From a virus: a stretch of 64,000 nucleotides of DNA. Location: the IMG/VR virus record IMGVR_UViG_3300028392_000043, positions 1 through 64,000 of that record. One strand, given 5' to 3'. Positions 9,029-17,733 of the stretch are shown here, one piece after another; position 1 is the first letter of the stretch; every line of letters begins with the position of its first letter. Below the pieces are notes generated by a model that saw nothing but the letters and a program-made list of their open reading frames with translations, was not told the origin of the DNA and made no database searches. Made by a program: the position numbers and the translations under genes.

Positions 9029-9828
9029 AGCGTATTAGTTCTGACCTTCATTCAATGATTGGTATGAATGAAGTGGCTAATGAAGTGGATAGTCTTGTTG
9101 CTACTGGTTTGATGAATCAGAAGCGCGAAGAAGCTGGCTTGCCTGTGTCTAATAACGCTAAGCATTTGGTGTTTGTTGGTGAGCCTGGTACTGGTAAAAC
9201 GACTGTGGCTAAAAAGTTGGCAAAGTTGTATAACGCGGCTGGTTTGTTGCCAAAGGATACTGTTGTTGAGACTGACCGTAGTAAATTGGTTGGTAAGTAT
9301 GGCAATAACATTTCTGATCGTGTTCGTAAAGAGTTTGAGTCTGCTCGTGGCGGTGTTTTGTTTGTTGATGAGGCTTACACTCTTGCGGATGATGCTTTTG
9401 GTAAAGAAGCTGCTACTCAGTTGATGAAACTTATGGAGGAACATAAGGATGATACTGTGGTTATTGTTGCTGGTTATCCGGGTGAGATGGGTAAGTTTAT
9501 GGCGCTTAATCCTGGTATGAAGTCTCGTTTTTCTAAGACTGTTAATTTTCCTAACTATTCTCATAAGGAGCAGGTACAGATTCTTGAGCAACGTATGGCT
9601 AGGCATAAGGATGTGGTTGATAGTCCACAGACTGCTAAGGCTTTGAATGAGGCTGTTCGTGTGGCATCTGCTGAAGGTGGTAATGGCCGTGCTATGGAGC
9701 GTTTGCATGCCAGACTTGAAGAGGCAAGAAATGTGCGTTTGAGTCGTAAGCCTGATTTGTCTACTGAAGATTTGTCTGTGTTTACTGTTGATGATGTAAA
9801 CTCGGCTATCGGGGCTTCTAGCTCTTAG
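8959..9828 (+). CDS. CbxX/CfqX-type AAA+ ATPase, likely made as a frameshift fusion
   Basis: The frame encodes one AAA+ module of the CbxX/CfqX group, the group that contains Rubisco activase CbbX and the N-terminal ATPase of type VII secretion EccA. Counting from the TTG at 8959, Walker A GEPGTGKTT lies at about residue 74, Walker B VLFVDEA at about 133, a sensor strand VVIVAGY follows, then an arginine-finger-like KSRF and a C-terminal lid with EGGNGRAMERL. The TTG has no evident ribosome site, and an ATG at 9055 has none either, while the frame is open upstream to 8872 just past a slippery site. The enzyme is therefore probably produced as the C-terminal part of the large head protein. It could remodel or unfold head or ejected proteins; the substrate is unknown. 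Confidence 0.85.
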   Translation: MAGPRGGSEARGGSTTGADTAKVERISSDLHSMIGMNEVANEVDSLVATGLMNQKREEAGLPVSNNAKHLVFVGEPGTGKTTVAKKLAKLYNAAGLLPKDTVVETDRSKLVGKYGNNISDRVRKEFESARGGVLFVDEAYTLADDAFGKEAATQLMKLMEEHKDDTVVIVAGYPGEMGKFMALNPGMKSRFSKTVNFPNYSHKEQVQILEQRMARHKDVVDSPQTAKALNEAVRVASAEGGNGRAMERLHARLEEARNVRLSRKPDLSTEDLSVFTVDDVNSAIGASSS

Positions 9829-9846
9829 CATTGAAAGTAGGGGATT

Positions 9847-12303
9847 GTGAATCGTTGGTGGGCCAATCCGGAGTTATCTGCAGAGATTTTAAAGTCTGTT
9901 GATGATTCGGATGTTGTCAATGGTGTTGGTGTGGCTGTTTTGGGTTATCACGGGCTTGCTATGGGTGTTTTAAAGCCTTTAGTTACTCAGACACTAGTTG
10001 ATACTCATACTGTGCGTAAGGCGCTTTTACAGGTTGATTTACAGCCTATTGCTAAGGCTTTGTCTGAGGCAACTAAACCTGTTATGGGTGATGCTTCTGA
10101 ACGTTATGGCAAATTGTTGGCTGATGCTATTCATGAGAAAGCCGTGGCTTCTACTGAGCGTTTATTGCATACGTGGACAAATAACGGAATGCCTTGGCCT
10201 AACGCTATTGAACGTGCTGCTGAGGTGCATGGTGTTCCTGTTGAGCGTCTGGGGCGTTATGCGTCTGTTATGAAAGCGGCTACTGTTAATCCGCATATTC
10301 GTGCTGATTATGCTGATCGCGAGTTGATGACTTATGCATCTGTTATGGGTAGTCGTGAGTCTTTGATTTCTTCTGAGTTAATTTCTAAGCAAAAGTCTGA
10401 GTTTGAAGAGTTGCACCCTAGGGCTTCTGATGGTCGTTTTACTGATAAGAGTGAAGTTCTTGATTTGCGTGCCAAGTTGAATAAGATGAAAAAGTTTAAG
10501 GCTGCTCGTGAGGTTGGTTCGCAAGTCAAGCGTGGTACTTTTGATTTTGCTAGGTCTAAGACCGCTGGTGAGTCTCGAACTAAGATTGCGCCTCGTACTA
10601 AAGTGGAGCCTAAAAAAATGGAGGTGCAAACTACTGGCGATACTTTTAAAACTAGTTTTAGGCATTCTTTTCGCAAGCCTGATTTTAAACTAAACGACCC
10701 TAGTGGCGATTGCCCTACGGTTCCAACGTTTTTTGTTAATGGTGACGTGTATATTCCTGTTAATGCTTCTTTACTTAATCAAATTAAAAAGCAGAGTAAT
10801 CTTTTTACTGCGTGGGATGTTAAGAATCATGATGGTAATGGTGAACTTGAGGCTTTTGGCAAAGATGGCTTTAGTGACTATGTTGACATACGTGGTTTAA
10901 AAAATATTGTTAATGAAGGCACTGTTCTTCTAAAATGTAGTTACACGCCTGTTCACAAGAATCGTGCTGATGTTTTGACTAATTCTAGCGGTAATCCGCA
11001 TACTGATGATTTTAAGTGGAGTACTGTTGCACCTAAAGCTACATTTAGACTTGTTACTGGTGGCCCAGAGCCTCGCAGTTTAATGTCTTTGATTAATGCC
11101 GGCAAGCATAAGTTGCACAGTTATTCTGACGATTTTGAAGACGATTTTGTACCTAATACTGATGATTTTAAAGTTTATGAAATCGCTTTGGTTAATGATG
11201 ATCCTGATTTGTGGGAAGAAGATATTAGTAAAAATTTGTCAGATGAGGAGCGTGAGGTTTTTAACGTAGAACATCCTCGTGCTGTTAATGGTCAGTTTAC
11301 TGATAAGAATGTTACGTCTCTTAAGGCTAAGTTGGATAAGCGCAATAAGATGGCTCGCCAGCGTGAGATTGGGCAAAAAGCTAAGCAGGGTAATTTTGAT
11401 TTTAAAGAGTCGCGTCAGAATCAAGCTGATGTTCGTCAGAAGGTTTCTGCTTTGCGCCAAGAGCCAGTTTTTGCTGAAACTAAATTTAAGCAAAGTTTTA
11501 AAACTAATTTTAAAATGTTTTATAGGGATGAAACACATGACCCTATTAAGTTTGGTGACAGTTGGGCTGTGATTGTTCCTTACGGTATGTCTCCTATGCC
11601 TGATTTGTGGCCATGGTTAAATGAAAAAGCATTTAGCGAGCGTTCGTATAAAAAAGAAACTCACCCTAAAGGTCCTACAGAAATAGTTTCAGGAAATCTT
11701 GAGGATGATAGAACTGCTTTAAAAGTGTTTAAAAATACTCATGGCAGCAGTTTGTTAATACCTAGAGAACAACGCACGTCTCCCGGTAGGGCTTTGTCAC
11801 CAGTTGTTGGAAATATTATTAATCATGCTGATCGCAGAGAGCCTGAAAAAATTATTAAAGTTACAGGTACTGGTGGTAATAGCGAAGATACTGGTGAGTG
11901 GTCTTTTGAAACACCTGAGCAGGCGCTTGAAGCGGCTAATAATAGTAAGCAGCGTTTTAGTCTAAGTAATTCATTTTTAATGTGGCAACCGGAAGCTTTG
12001 ATTAATGAAAACGGCGAATATGATGCTATTTTGGCTGGGTACAACCCAGAAGAGAAATATCAACTTATTGTAGGTAGTTATAGTGACCTTTGGGAAGCGC
12101 ATTATATTGCTAACGAAAATCCTGAAGAGTTTGCTGAAAGAGTAAAAATTGTGCCTTCTGATAAGGACGTAAGTAATTTGCAGGAGTTTTTATCACTTAG
12201 TGATAGCGATGAGATTATTGATGAAGTTAATTCGGCTATTCGCGATAAGGGTACTAACCCGCCAATAGAATTGTATGAAATTAAAGTTATGCCACCTTGG
12301 TAG
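9847..12303 (+). CDS. minor head protein with tandem duplication and two HPR motifs
   Basis: 818 residues from GTG. The first 180 residues are helical and resemble the head-morphogenesis type N-terminus. Two long related segments follow, each opening with HPR-x3-G-x-F-TDK (residues 190 and 476), then a basic helix with KxKFK or KRNKMAR, a GxFDF motif, and FKTSFRHSF or FKQSFKTNF. They are therefore an internal duplication with a period of about 286 residues. The C-terminal part of each copy is a mixed alpha/beta domain of unknown function. The same HPR motif occurs in the gene at 5555, so these proteins share a linker or processing element. Related phage proteins combine such elements with toxin or ADP-ribosyltransferase domains, but no catalytic motif is recognised here. 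Confidence 0.65.
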   Translation: MNRWWANPELSAEILKSVDDSDVVNGVGVAVLGYHGLAMGVLKPLVTQTLVDTHTVRKALLQVDLQPIAKALSEATKPVMGDASERYGKLLADAIHEKAVASTERLLHTWTNNGMPWPNAIERAAEVHGVPVERLGRYASVMKAATVNPHIRADYADRELMTYASVMGSRESLISSELISKQKSEFEELHPRASDGRFTDKSEVLDLRAKLNKMKKFKAAREVGSQVKRGTFDFARSKTAGESRTKIAPRTKVEPKKMEVQTTGDTFKTSFRHSFRKPDFKLNDPSGDCPTVPTFFVNGDVYIPVNASLLNQIKKQSNLFTAWDVKNHDGNGELEAFGKDGFSDYVDIRGLKNIVNEGTVLLKCSYTPVHKNRADVLTNSSGNPHTDDFKWSTVAPKATFRLVTGGPEPRSLMSLINAGKHKLHSYSDDFEDDFVPNTDDFKVYEIALVNDDPDLWEEDISKNLSDEEREVFNVEHPRAVNGQFTDKNVTSLKAKLDKRNKMARQREIGQKAKQGNFDFKESRQNQADVRQKVSALRQEPVFAETKFKQSFKTNFKMFYRDETHDPIKFGDSWAVIVPYGMSPMPDLWPWLNEKAFSERSYKKETHPKGPTEIVSGNLEDDRTALKVFKNTHGSSLLIPREQRTSPGRALSPVVGNIINHADRREPEKIIKVTGTGGNSEDTGEWSFETPEQALEAANNSKQRFSLSNSFLMWQPEALINENGEYDAILAGYNPEEKYQLIVGSYSDLWEAHYIANENPEEFAERVKIVPSDKDVSNLQEFLSLSDSDEIIDEVNSAIRDKGTNPPIELYEIKVMPPW

Positions 12304-12350
12304 ACTTTAGCTGTAAGATAAGATAAACGTAATAAGAATTTGGAGAATCA

Positions 12351-13064
12351 ATGGATTCGTTAGAGATTGTTAAGTCGCTTCATAAGGTTGATCCTGGCTT
12401 TGTTGATTTGTGCAAAACTTTGTTTGGCGATGCTGTTTATCCTGAGGCCATTTGGGAGTATTTGTACACTCCTGAGGGTATTTCTAAGATGGGTCCAGAG
12501 CCTTCAGAGCTAAATACTTCTTCTAGTAATAAGCGTGGCCGTCTTGTTCCACAGGAGCGTACTCCGCAGGTGCCTCGCGTTAAGGTTCCACCTAAGCATT
12601 CTCATAAGGGCGAGCAGGTTGATAATACTGACGCTATGAGTAAGTCTGATGATGATTTTGACATTACGTGGGCTGGTGAGTTTGCTAAGTCTGATGAGGA
12701 TAAGCGTCAAGTTTTTGGTTGGGCTTCTATTGTTGAGGTTGATGGTCGCCCGGTTGTTGATCGTCAGGGCGATTGGATTACTCCTGAAGAGATTGAGAAG
12801 GCTGCATACCAGTATGTTCTTAATTCTCGTAAAGCAGGTCATCAGCATAAGCGTGATGGCGACCAGCCGTTTCATGCCGGTGACATGATTGAGTCTTTTG
12901 TTATGACACCTGAAAAGGTTGAAAAGATGGGTTTGCCTGACGATACTCCTATTGGTTGGTGGGTTGGCTACAAGATTCATGATGAGGATGCTTGGCAGAA
13001 AGTTAAGAAGGGCGAAGTTACTGGCTTTTCTATTCATGGTCGCGGTAAGCGTAAAGAAGTCTAA
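12351..13064 (+). CDS. prohead protease, XkdF type (peptidase S78_2)
   Basis: 237 residues. Residues about 110-235 match the XkdF-like serine protease family: KRQVFGWASIVEVDGRPVVD, then DRQGDWITPEEIEKAAYQ, a His-rich AGHQHKRDG, the diagnostic stretch AGDMIESFVMTPEKVEKMGL, GWWVGYKIHDE, and the terminal GFSIHG. The His in the AGHQH region and the Ser of GFSIHG are the likely catalytic residues. The N-terminal 100 residues are a variable, Pro/Lys-rich region. The enzyme would mature the prohead by cleaving scaffold and capsid proteins. It has its own GGAG ribosome site and lies upstream of scaffold and capsid genes, as is usual. Confidence 0.85.
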   Translation: MDSLEIVKSLHKVDPGFVDLCKTLFGDAVYPEAIWEYLYTPEGISKMGPEPSELNTSSSNKRGRLVPQERTPQVPRVKVPPKHSHKGEQVDNTDAMSKSDDDFDITWAGEFAKSDEDKRQVFGWASIVEVDGRPVVDRQGDWITPEEIEKAAYQYVLNSRKAGHQHKRDGDQPFHAGDMIESFVMTPEKVEKMGLPDDTPIGWWVGYKIHDEDAWQKVKKGEVTGFSIHGRGKRKEV

Positions 13065-13066
13065 AA

Positions 13067-13366
13067 ATGTCTATCAGTAGAGCTTTTGTTGAAAGTAACA
13101 TTTCTAAAGGGTCAAATGTTAGGGAGTTTCCGTATCTTCCTGAGAACATTAGGGATTGGCAAAATAATGCTGTGCCTATTCGTCGTAATCCTGTGTCTCC
13201 TTTGCAAATGATTGCTTCGGCAAATGTTATGGCTGTTGGTAGTAATTTGGGTAATCAGTCTGGTATGACTAAACGTCAGTTGCGTCGTTTGGCTCGTGGT
13301 TTGAATATTTATGAGGGTGGTCGCGCAACAGTGTATTCGCCTCTTGGTCAAGGTACGATGGTGTAA
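13067..13366 (+). CDS. small conserved-looking head-module protein
   Basis: 99 residues, not recognised. The middle carries DWQNNAVPIRRNPVSPLQMI, followed by a basic helix MTKRQLRRLARGLNIYEGG. No membrane segment is visible. It starts two bases after the protease stop and its stop overlaps the next start (TAATG), so it belongs to the head operon. Function unknown. Confidence 0.6.
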   Translation: MSISRAFVESNISKGSNVREFPYLPENIRDWQNNAVPIRRNPVSPLQMIASANVMAVGSNLGNQSGMTKRQLRRLARGLNIYEGGRATVYSPLGQGTMV

Positions 13367-14697
13367 TGGCTGCTGATTCTTCTAATCATAAAAATCATGC
13401 GCACGAGCTGGGCGCTGGTCTTGTTGGGTCTACTATTGCTGAGGGCGCTGCTGTTGCGGAGTCGGCTAAAAAGTATCGTAATCTTAAGGCTAAAGGTTTT
13501 CAGGCTACGCCTGAAGAAATGGGCGCTATTGCGCGTAAGATTGGTGCTAAGAACGCAGCAATTGCTGGTCTTGGTTTGCAGGGCGTAAATATGGCTATTG
13601 GTGCGGGTGCTGCGCACCACTTGTTGAAGAAACCTAAAGGAAGTGCAATGAATACTGGTCAGTCTGCTGTAAATAAGTCGCAGGGTTCTGTGAGCCGTAA
13701 TGGTCATGGTAAAAACTTGAATGATAAAAAGAATGGCATTGTTGCTTCTAACACTATTGCTAGTGGTGCTATTGGGGCTGGTTCTGCAGGCTATTTGGGC
13801 CACATGCTAGGTGATGGCGGTTTTGAGCGTAGTTTAACTGGCGTTAAGGAAGATAAGGCCACTAAGCCTAAGCGCGAGATGGTTCGTGGTTCTCGTAGTT
13901 CTAATCGCGAGTATGAAAAGATGATGCGGGCTAATGGCTTGATGCAGAAAAAAACTTTGGCTGAGCATGGCAAGAGGGCTAAGGCGCTTGCTGGTAAGAA
14001 TAAATGGGCTGTTGGCGGCGCGGTTGCTGGTGGCGCTTTGGGTGCTGTTGATGGTGCTATTCGTGGTCAAGAGTATGTAAATGCTGCTCACCGTTCGGGC
14101 ATTCAAAAGTCTTTGGTGGAAGTTTCTAAAGGATTGCCTAGTTCAGTAAACACAGCAACAATGATGTCTAGCCATACCTCTGACAGAATCATGGCTAACG
14201 CTTATGGAAAAAACGTTTCTTCTCGTGTTTCAGCTGTTAGAAATCAAGCTGGTAAAGATACTGGGCCTTTGTCTGGCCTTAGAGCTGAGCAGGAAGCAAA
14301 GCGCATCAGAGATGCTAAAAAAACCGGTATTGATTTACGCAGTGAGTCCCGCAGGGCGTTGGACAAACCAAGCAAACGCGCTAGTTCATTTAAAGAGTCG
14401 GGTGTTGGCAAGGCCTATCGCCGTTTTGATCCTGAGGCTGATCGTCAGCGTCGCTTAGGTCTTTATTCTGGCGCTGCTGCAGGTACTGGCGTTGTATTGG
14501 GTCGTGAGGCTGCACGAAATTACACAGTTAGCGGTCTTGATTCTGCTAGCCGCGCTAAGGATGGTTTGGGAATTAAGTTGAAGCCTGGTTTGACCAAGCG
14601 TGGTTTGGGTTTGACTGCTGCAGCGTTGGGCGCCAGTGTTGTTAGTGCTGGGTCTTACAAGCGTGGTGTTAGTGCTCGTAATCAGCCGTGGACATAA
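13366..14697 (+). CDS. Gly/Ala-rich basic protein of the head module
   Basis: 443 residues, family unknown. It contains six Gly/Ala-rich hydrophobic stretches bounded by Lys/Arg: LGAGLVGSTIAEGAAVA near residue 10, IAGLGLQGVNMAIGAGAA, IASGAIGAGSAGYLGHML, WAVGGAVAGGALGAVDGAI, SGAAAGTGVVLG and LTAAALGASVVSAGSY at the C-terminus. The pattern is the same as in four other proteins of this module. Its place between protease and scaffold genes implies it is packaged in or attached to the prohead. Insertion into a membrane during DNA ejection is one reading; tight helix packing inside the capsid is another. Confidence 0.6.
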   Translation: MAADSSNHKNHAHELGAGLVGSTIAEGAAVAESAKKYRNLKAKGFQATPEEMGAIARKIGAKNAAIAGLGLQGVNMAIGAGAAHHLLKKPKGSAMNTGQSAVNKSQGSVSRNGHGKNLNDKKNGIVASNTIASGAIGAGSAGYLGHMLGDGGFERSLTGVKEDKATKPKREMVRGSRSSNREYEKMMRANGLMQKKTLAEHGKRAKALAGKNKWAVGGAVAGGALGAVDGAIRGQEYVNAAHRSGIQKSLVEVSKGLPSSVNTATMMSSHTSDRIMANAYGKNVSSRVSAVRNQAGKDTGPLSGLRAEQEAKRIRDAKKTGIDLRSESRRALDKPSKRASSFKESGVGKAYRRFDPEADRQRRLGLYSGAAAGTGVVLGREAARNYTVSGLDSASRAKDGLGIKLKPGLTKRGLGLTAAALGASVVSAGSYKRGVSARNQPWT

Positions 14698-14750
14698 AAG
14701 TTGTTAAGTCTAATGCGAGCAATCATTTTTTGTAAGAAGATTGGAGTACT

Positions 14751-15761
14751 ATGAATCAAAATGTAAAGCGTCTTTTTGACATTGAGATAGATGAGGTGTC
14801 TGTCGTGGACCGTCCTGCTAATCAGCATGGCCTTATTGCTTTCGCTAAAAACGACGATAGCGCTGAAGAGATTCCTGCTGCTTTGTTTGATGAAACTGGC
14901 GAGGAAGTTCCTGCTGAAATTCTTGAGCATGGTGATGTTGTTTTTGATGCTGAAGGCAACGAGTATGTTTACGTCGAAGATGAAATTGAAGATGATTCTG
15001 ATGACGATGTTGAAAAAAATATGTTCTCAGGTTTTGCAGAAAAGTTTGCTGCAACAAAGATGGGACAAAAGGCTCTCCCGCACATGATTAATGCTGCGGA
15101 GAAATCTGGCACTGCATACCGTGGTGCTACAAGTTCTGAAGCTGGTCAGTCGCTTGTTCGTGGTGCGAAGAAGACGTCTGGTTGGGTGAAAGAAAATCCA
15201 GGCAAAAGTCTTGCCGTTGTTGGTGCCACCGGTGCCGCTGGTGGATACGCCTTGTCTAAGGCAGAAATGAGTGATCATATGAGTCTAGGTGACTCGGTTC
15301 TTGAGGAACTAAGTAAGGCGGTCACCGAGCGTGATCGCGAAGAAATTATCGCTAAGGCGATGGATGAAGTTGAAATCGCGAAGGCTCAGGCTGCTGAAGC
15401 ATTTGAATATGCTGCAGCAATTGAGGATGCCCGTATCGAAGATGCTTTCATCTCTAAGGCAGCGGAGTACAATCTTCCGGTTGCTCCTGAGGTATTTGGC
15501 CCTATTTTGAAGTCAATCGCTGAGGCTTTGACTGATGAAGAGCTAGAACTTGTCGATGAACTTTTCTCTGCTATCGGTGATGCGTTGTACAACGAAATCG
15601 GGTATGTTGGAGATACAGACAATGCTTCGGTACTTGATACTGTAAATGGACTTGCTAGCGAGTTTGTTGGTAAGGCTGATGTGTCTTACGAGCAGGCTTT
15701 TACTGCAATGTTTGAATCTAATCCAAGCGCATATGACGCTTACCTAGCAGAAGGACGATAA
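14751..15761 (+). CDS. capsid scaffolding/assembly protein
   Basis: 336 residues, acidic. The N-terminus has the motif IEIDEVSVVDRPANQHG, common in scaffolds and scaffold-protease proteins that accompany XkdF-type proteases. A strongly acidic stretch (EDEIEDDSDDDVEK) follows. Residues about 85-170 contain a basic, Gly/Ala-containing segment (SLAVVGATGAAGGYALSKAE) like those of the Gly/Ala-rich head proteins. The C-terminal half is a long alpha-helical, Glu/Ala-rich region typical of scaffolds. It stands directly upstream of the decoration-like and major capsid genes. A GGAG ribosome site precedes the ATG after a 53-base gap. Confidence 0.7.
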   Translation: MNQNVKRLFDIEIDEVSVVDRPANQHGLIAFAKNDDSAEEIPAALFDETGEEVPAEILEHGDVVFDAEGNEYVYVEDEIEDDSDDDVEKNMFSGFAEKFAATKMGQKALPHMINAAEKSGTAYRGATSSEAGQSLVRGAKKTSGWVKENPGKSLAVVGATGAAGGYALSKAEMSDHMSLGDSVLEELSKAVTERDREEIIAKAMDEVEIAKAQAAEAFEYAAAIEDARIEDAFISKAAEYNLPVAPEVFGPILKSIAEALTDEELELVDELFSAIGDALYNEIGYVGDTDNASVLDTVNGLASEFVGKADVSYEQAFTAMFESNPSAYDAYLAEGR

Positions 15762-15764
15762 GTC

Positions 15765-16706
15765 ATGGCTTACGAAGAGTCCCTTAAATCCATTTCCCTC
15801 GCTGCTGACGCTTCGATTGCTGGTTACACCGGTGTATCTAACGTTGGTCTTGGTGGATTCCCATCTAGCAAGTCTTTGACTGCTACTGTTTCTTACGCAT
15901 CGTCAGTGAACACTTTCACCACTCCAACACCTCATGGTTTTTCTTTTGGTGACACGATTGTTGTTACTGGTGCTACTGCTGCAGGAAATAATGGTACTTT
16001 CACTATTACAGGTATTGCTTCGGCAACTACTTTTACTGTTGCTAACGCTACCCCTGGTGTTACACAGTCTACTGCAGGTATCACTGTAACTCGTAACATT
16101 AGCACTGCTGGTAATCAGTACCGCTTTGTTAAAGTGACTGGTTCTAAGACTGCTGGTCTTTGTACTTCTGCATCAGATTACTCAATTGGTGTTTTGCAGA
16201 ATAAGCCACAGGTTGTGGGCGCTGCTGCTCAGGTTGGCTTCATTGGTGTTTCGTTTGTAGTTTCAGGCGATACAGGTATTACTGCAGGCGCAAAAGTAAC
16301 TTCAGATTCATTAGGTGCTGCTACTAGGTTCCTTGGTGGTTACACTAACGCTCTAAGTTACTCACAGGGTTCAACTTCTAGCACCTTCTCTTCACCAACT
16401 GTCACTATGACTCTTGGTGCTGCAGGAACTGGTACCACTACTGACGTAACGTCACATGGCGTACAGGTTGGCGACATCGTTAACATTTCGTATGCTACAA
16501 CTGCTGCTAACAACGGTACTTTTGTTGTAACTGCTGTTGGTGCTACTACAATCTCTTACATTAACGCTGCAGGTGCTGCTGAAGCTGGTCGTGCTTCTTC
16601 AGCTACCAAGGTTAACGTTATTCGTAATCAGGTTATTGCTGGTACCGCACTTGCTTCTTCGTCTACCGCAGGCGAGCTTATCCCCGTGCTTCTGGCCGCA
16701 CGATAG
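15765..16706 (+). CDS. head decoration-like protein carrying two inserted beta modules
   Basis: 313 residues, Thr/Ala/Gly-rich, no charged helices. The scaffold of the protein (NQYRFVKVTGSKTAGLC, then GVSFVVSGDTGITAGAKV) resembles the DUF2190-type capsid decoration proteins usually found just before the major capsid gene. Two copies of a roughly 70-residue beta module are inserted, at about residues 40-115 and 205-285. Each has the pattern HG-x3-GD-x-[IV], then an NNGTF strand and a T-x-[IV] strand. Such modules recur in other virion proteins of this window. It is predicted to sit on the capsid surface. Codon use shifts to more C-ended codons, as in the capsid and major tail genes. Confidence 0.65.
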   Translation: MAYEESLKSISLAADASIAGYTGVSNVGLGGFPSSKSLTATVSYASSVNTFTTPTPHGFSFGDTIVVTGATAAGNNGTFTITGIASATTFTVANATPGVTQSTAGITVTRNISTAGNQYRFVKVTGSKTAGLCTSASDYSIGVLQNKPQVVGAAAQVGFIGVSFVVSGDTGITAGAKVTSDSLGAATRFLGGYTNALSYSQGSTSSTFSSPTVTMTLGAAGTGTTTDVTSHGVQVGDIVNISYATTAANNGTFVVTAVGATTISYINAAGAAEAGRASSATKVNVIRNQVIAGTALASSSTAGELIPVLLAAR

Positions 16707-16723
16707 AAATAGGAGACTAACTC

Positions 16724-17731
16724 ATGCCAAGTCCATCCCAGTCCGATCTGCATGTTAATGTGCCGTTGACCAATGTGTCGATTGCCTACATGCAGTCTGC
16801 AGATGCATACATTGCTGACAAGGTTTTCCCTAAGGTTCCTGTCAAGAAGCAATCTGACCTTTATTGGAAGTACAGCAAGAGCGATTGGCGTCGTACTGAC
16901 GTTGCTCGTCGTGCTCCTTCTACAGAGTCACCTGGCGTTGGTTGGAATACAACCACCGACCAGTACTTTGCTCATGTCTACGCTGTTCACAAGGACATTG
17001 ATGACCAGCTACGCGCTAATGCTGATAGTAACTTTGTGCTTGACCGCGATAGCACCGAGTTCATCACTAATCAGCTTCTTTTGAAGCGTGACGTTGACTG
17101 GGCTGCTAAGTACTTCACTACTGGCGTTTGGGACAATGACCTTGTTGTTGGTGCTTCTGCTAACACTAATGGTTTCACTGCTCCGGCTGCTAAGTGGTCT
17201 GATGCTGGTTCTGACCCTATTGGTGACGTTGCTCGTGCGGTTATTGCTTTCCGTAAGAACACTGGTTTTGCGCCTAACATCATGGTTATTGGTGCGGATG
17301 TTATGACTGCTCTCAAGCAACATCCAGACATCATTGACCGTATCAAGTACACTCAGCGCGGTATCGTGACTGAAGACTTGATTGCTACTATGTTTGGTGT
17401 TAACGAGTTGTACACGTCGTACGCTTCACAGGCTACTGGTCCACAGATTCCAGATGCTAAGACTCAGGATGCTGCTGCTTCATACAGTTTCATTAATGAT
17501 TCTAAGTCTGCTCTGTTGTGCTACGCTCCTTCAGCACCTAGCTTGATGACTCCATCTGCTGGTTACACGTTCACTTGGAACGGCTACCTCGGTGGTAACT
17601 CTGAAGGTATTAAGATTAAGCGTTTCCGTATGGAGCATATTGCTTCTGATCGTATCGAGGCAGAAATGACTTACGATATGAAGACGGTTGCTACTGACCT
17701 TGGTGCTTTCTTCACGGGCGTGGTTGCATAA
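16724..17731 (+). CDS. major capsid protein, HK97 fold
   Basis: 335 residues. Typical features are an N-terminal arm (VSIAYMQSADAYIADKVFP), KKQSDLYWKYSKSDWRR, an alpha helix with RDVDWAAKYFTTGVW, the strand APNIMVIGADVMTALKQHPD, IDRIKYTQRGIVTEDLIATMF, and the C-terminal strand EGIKIKRFRMEHIASDRIEAE, which match the HK97-type capsid family common in actinophages. A strong ribosome site (AGGAG, 16711-16715) and C-ended codons suggest high expression. The order scaffold, decoration, capsid supports the call. Confidence 0.88.
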   Translation: MPSPSQSDLHVNVPLTNVSIAYMQSADAYIADKVFPKVPVKKQSDLYWKYSKSDWRRTDVARRAPSTESPGVGWNTTTDQYFAHVYAVHKDIDDQLRANADSNFVLDRDSTEFITNQLLLKRDVDWAAKYFTTGVWDNDLVVGASANTNGFTAPAAKWSDAGSDPIGDVARAVIAFRKNTGFAPNIMVIGADVMTALKQHPDIIDRIKYTQRGIVTEDLIATMFGVNELYTSYASQATGPQIPDAKTQDAAASYSFINDSKSALLCYAPSAPSLMTPSAGYTFTWNGYLGGNSEGIKIKRFRMEHIASDRIEAEMTYDMKTVATDLGAFFTGVVA

Positions 17732-17733
17732 TC

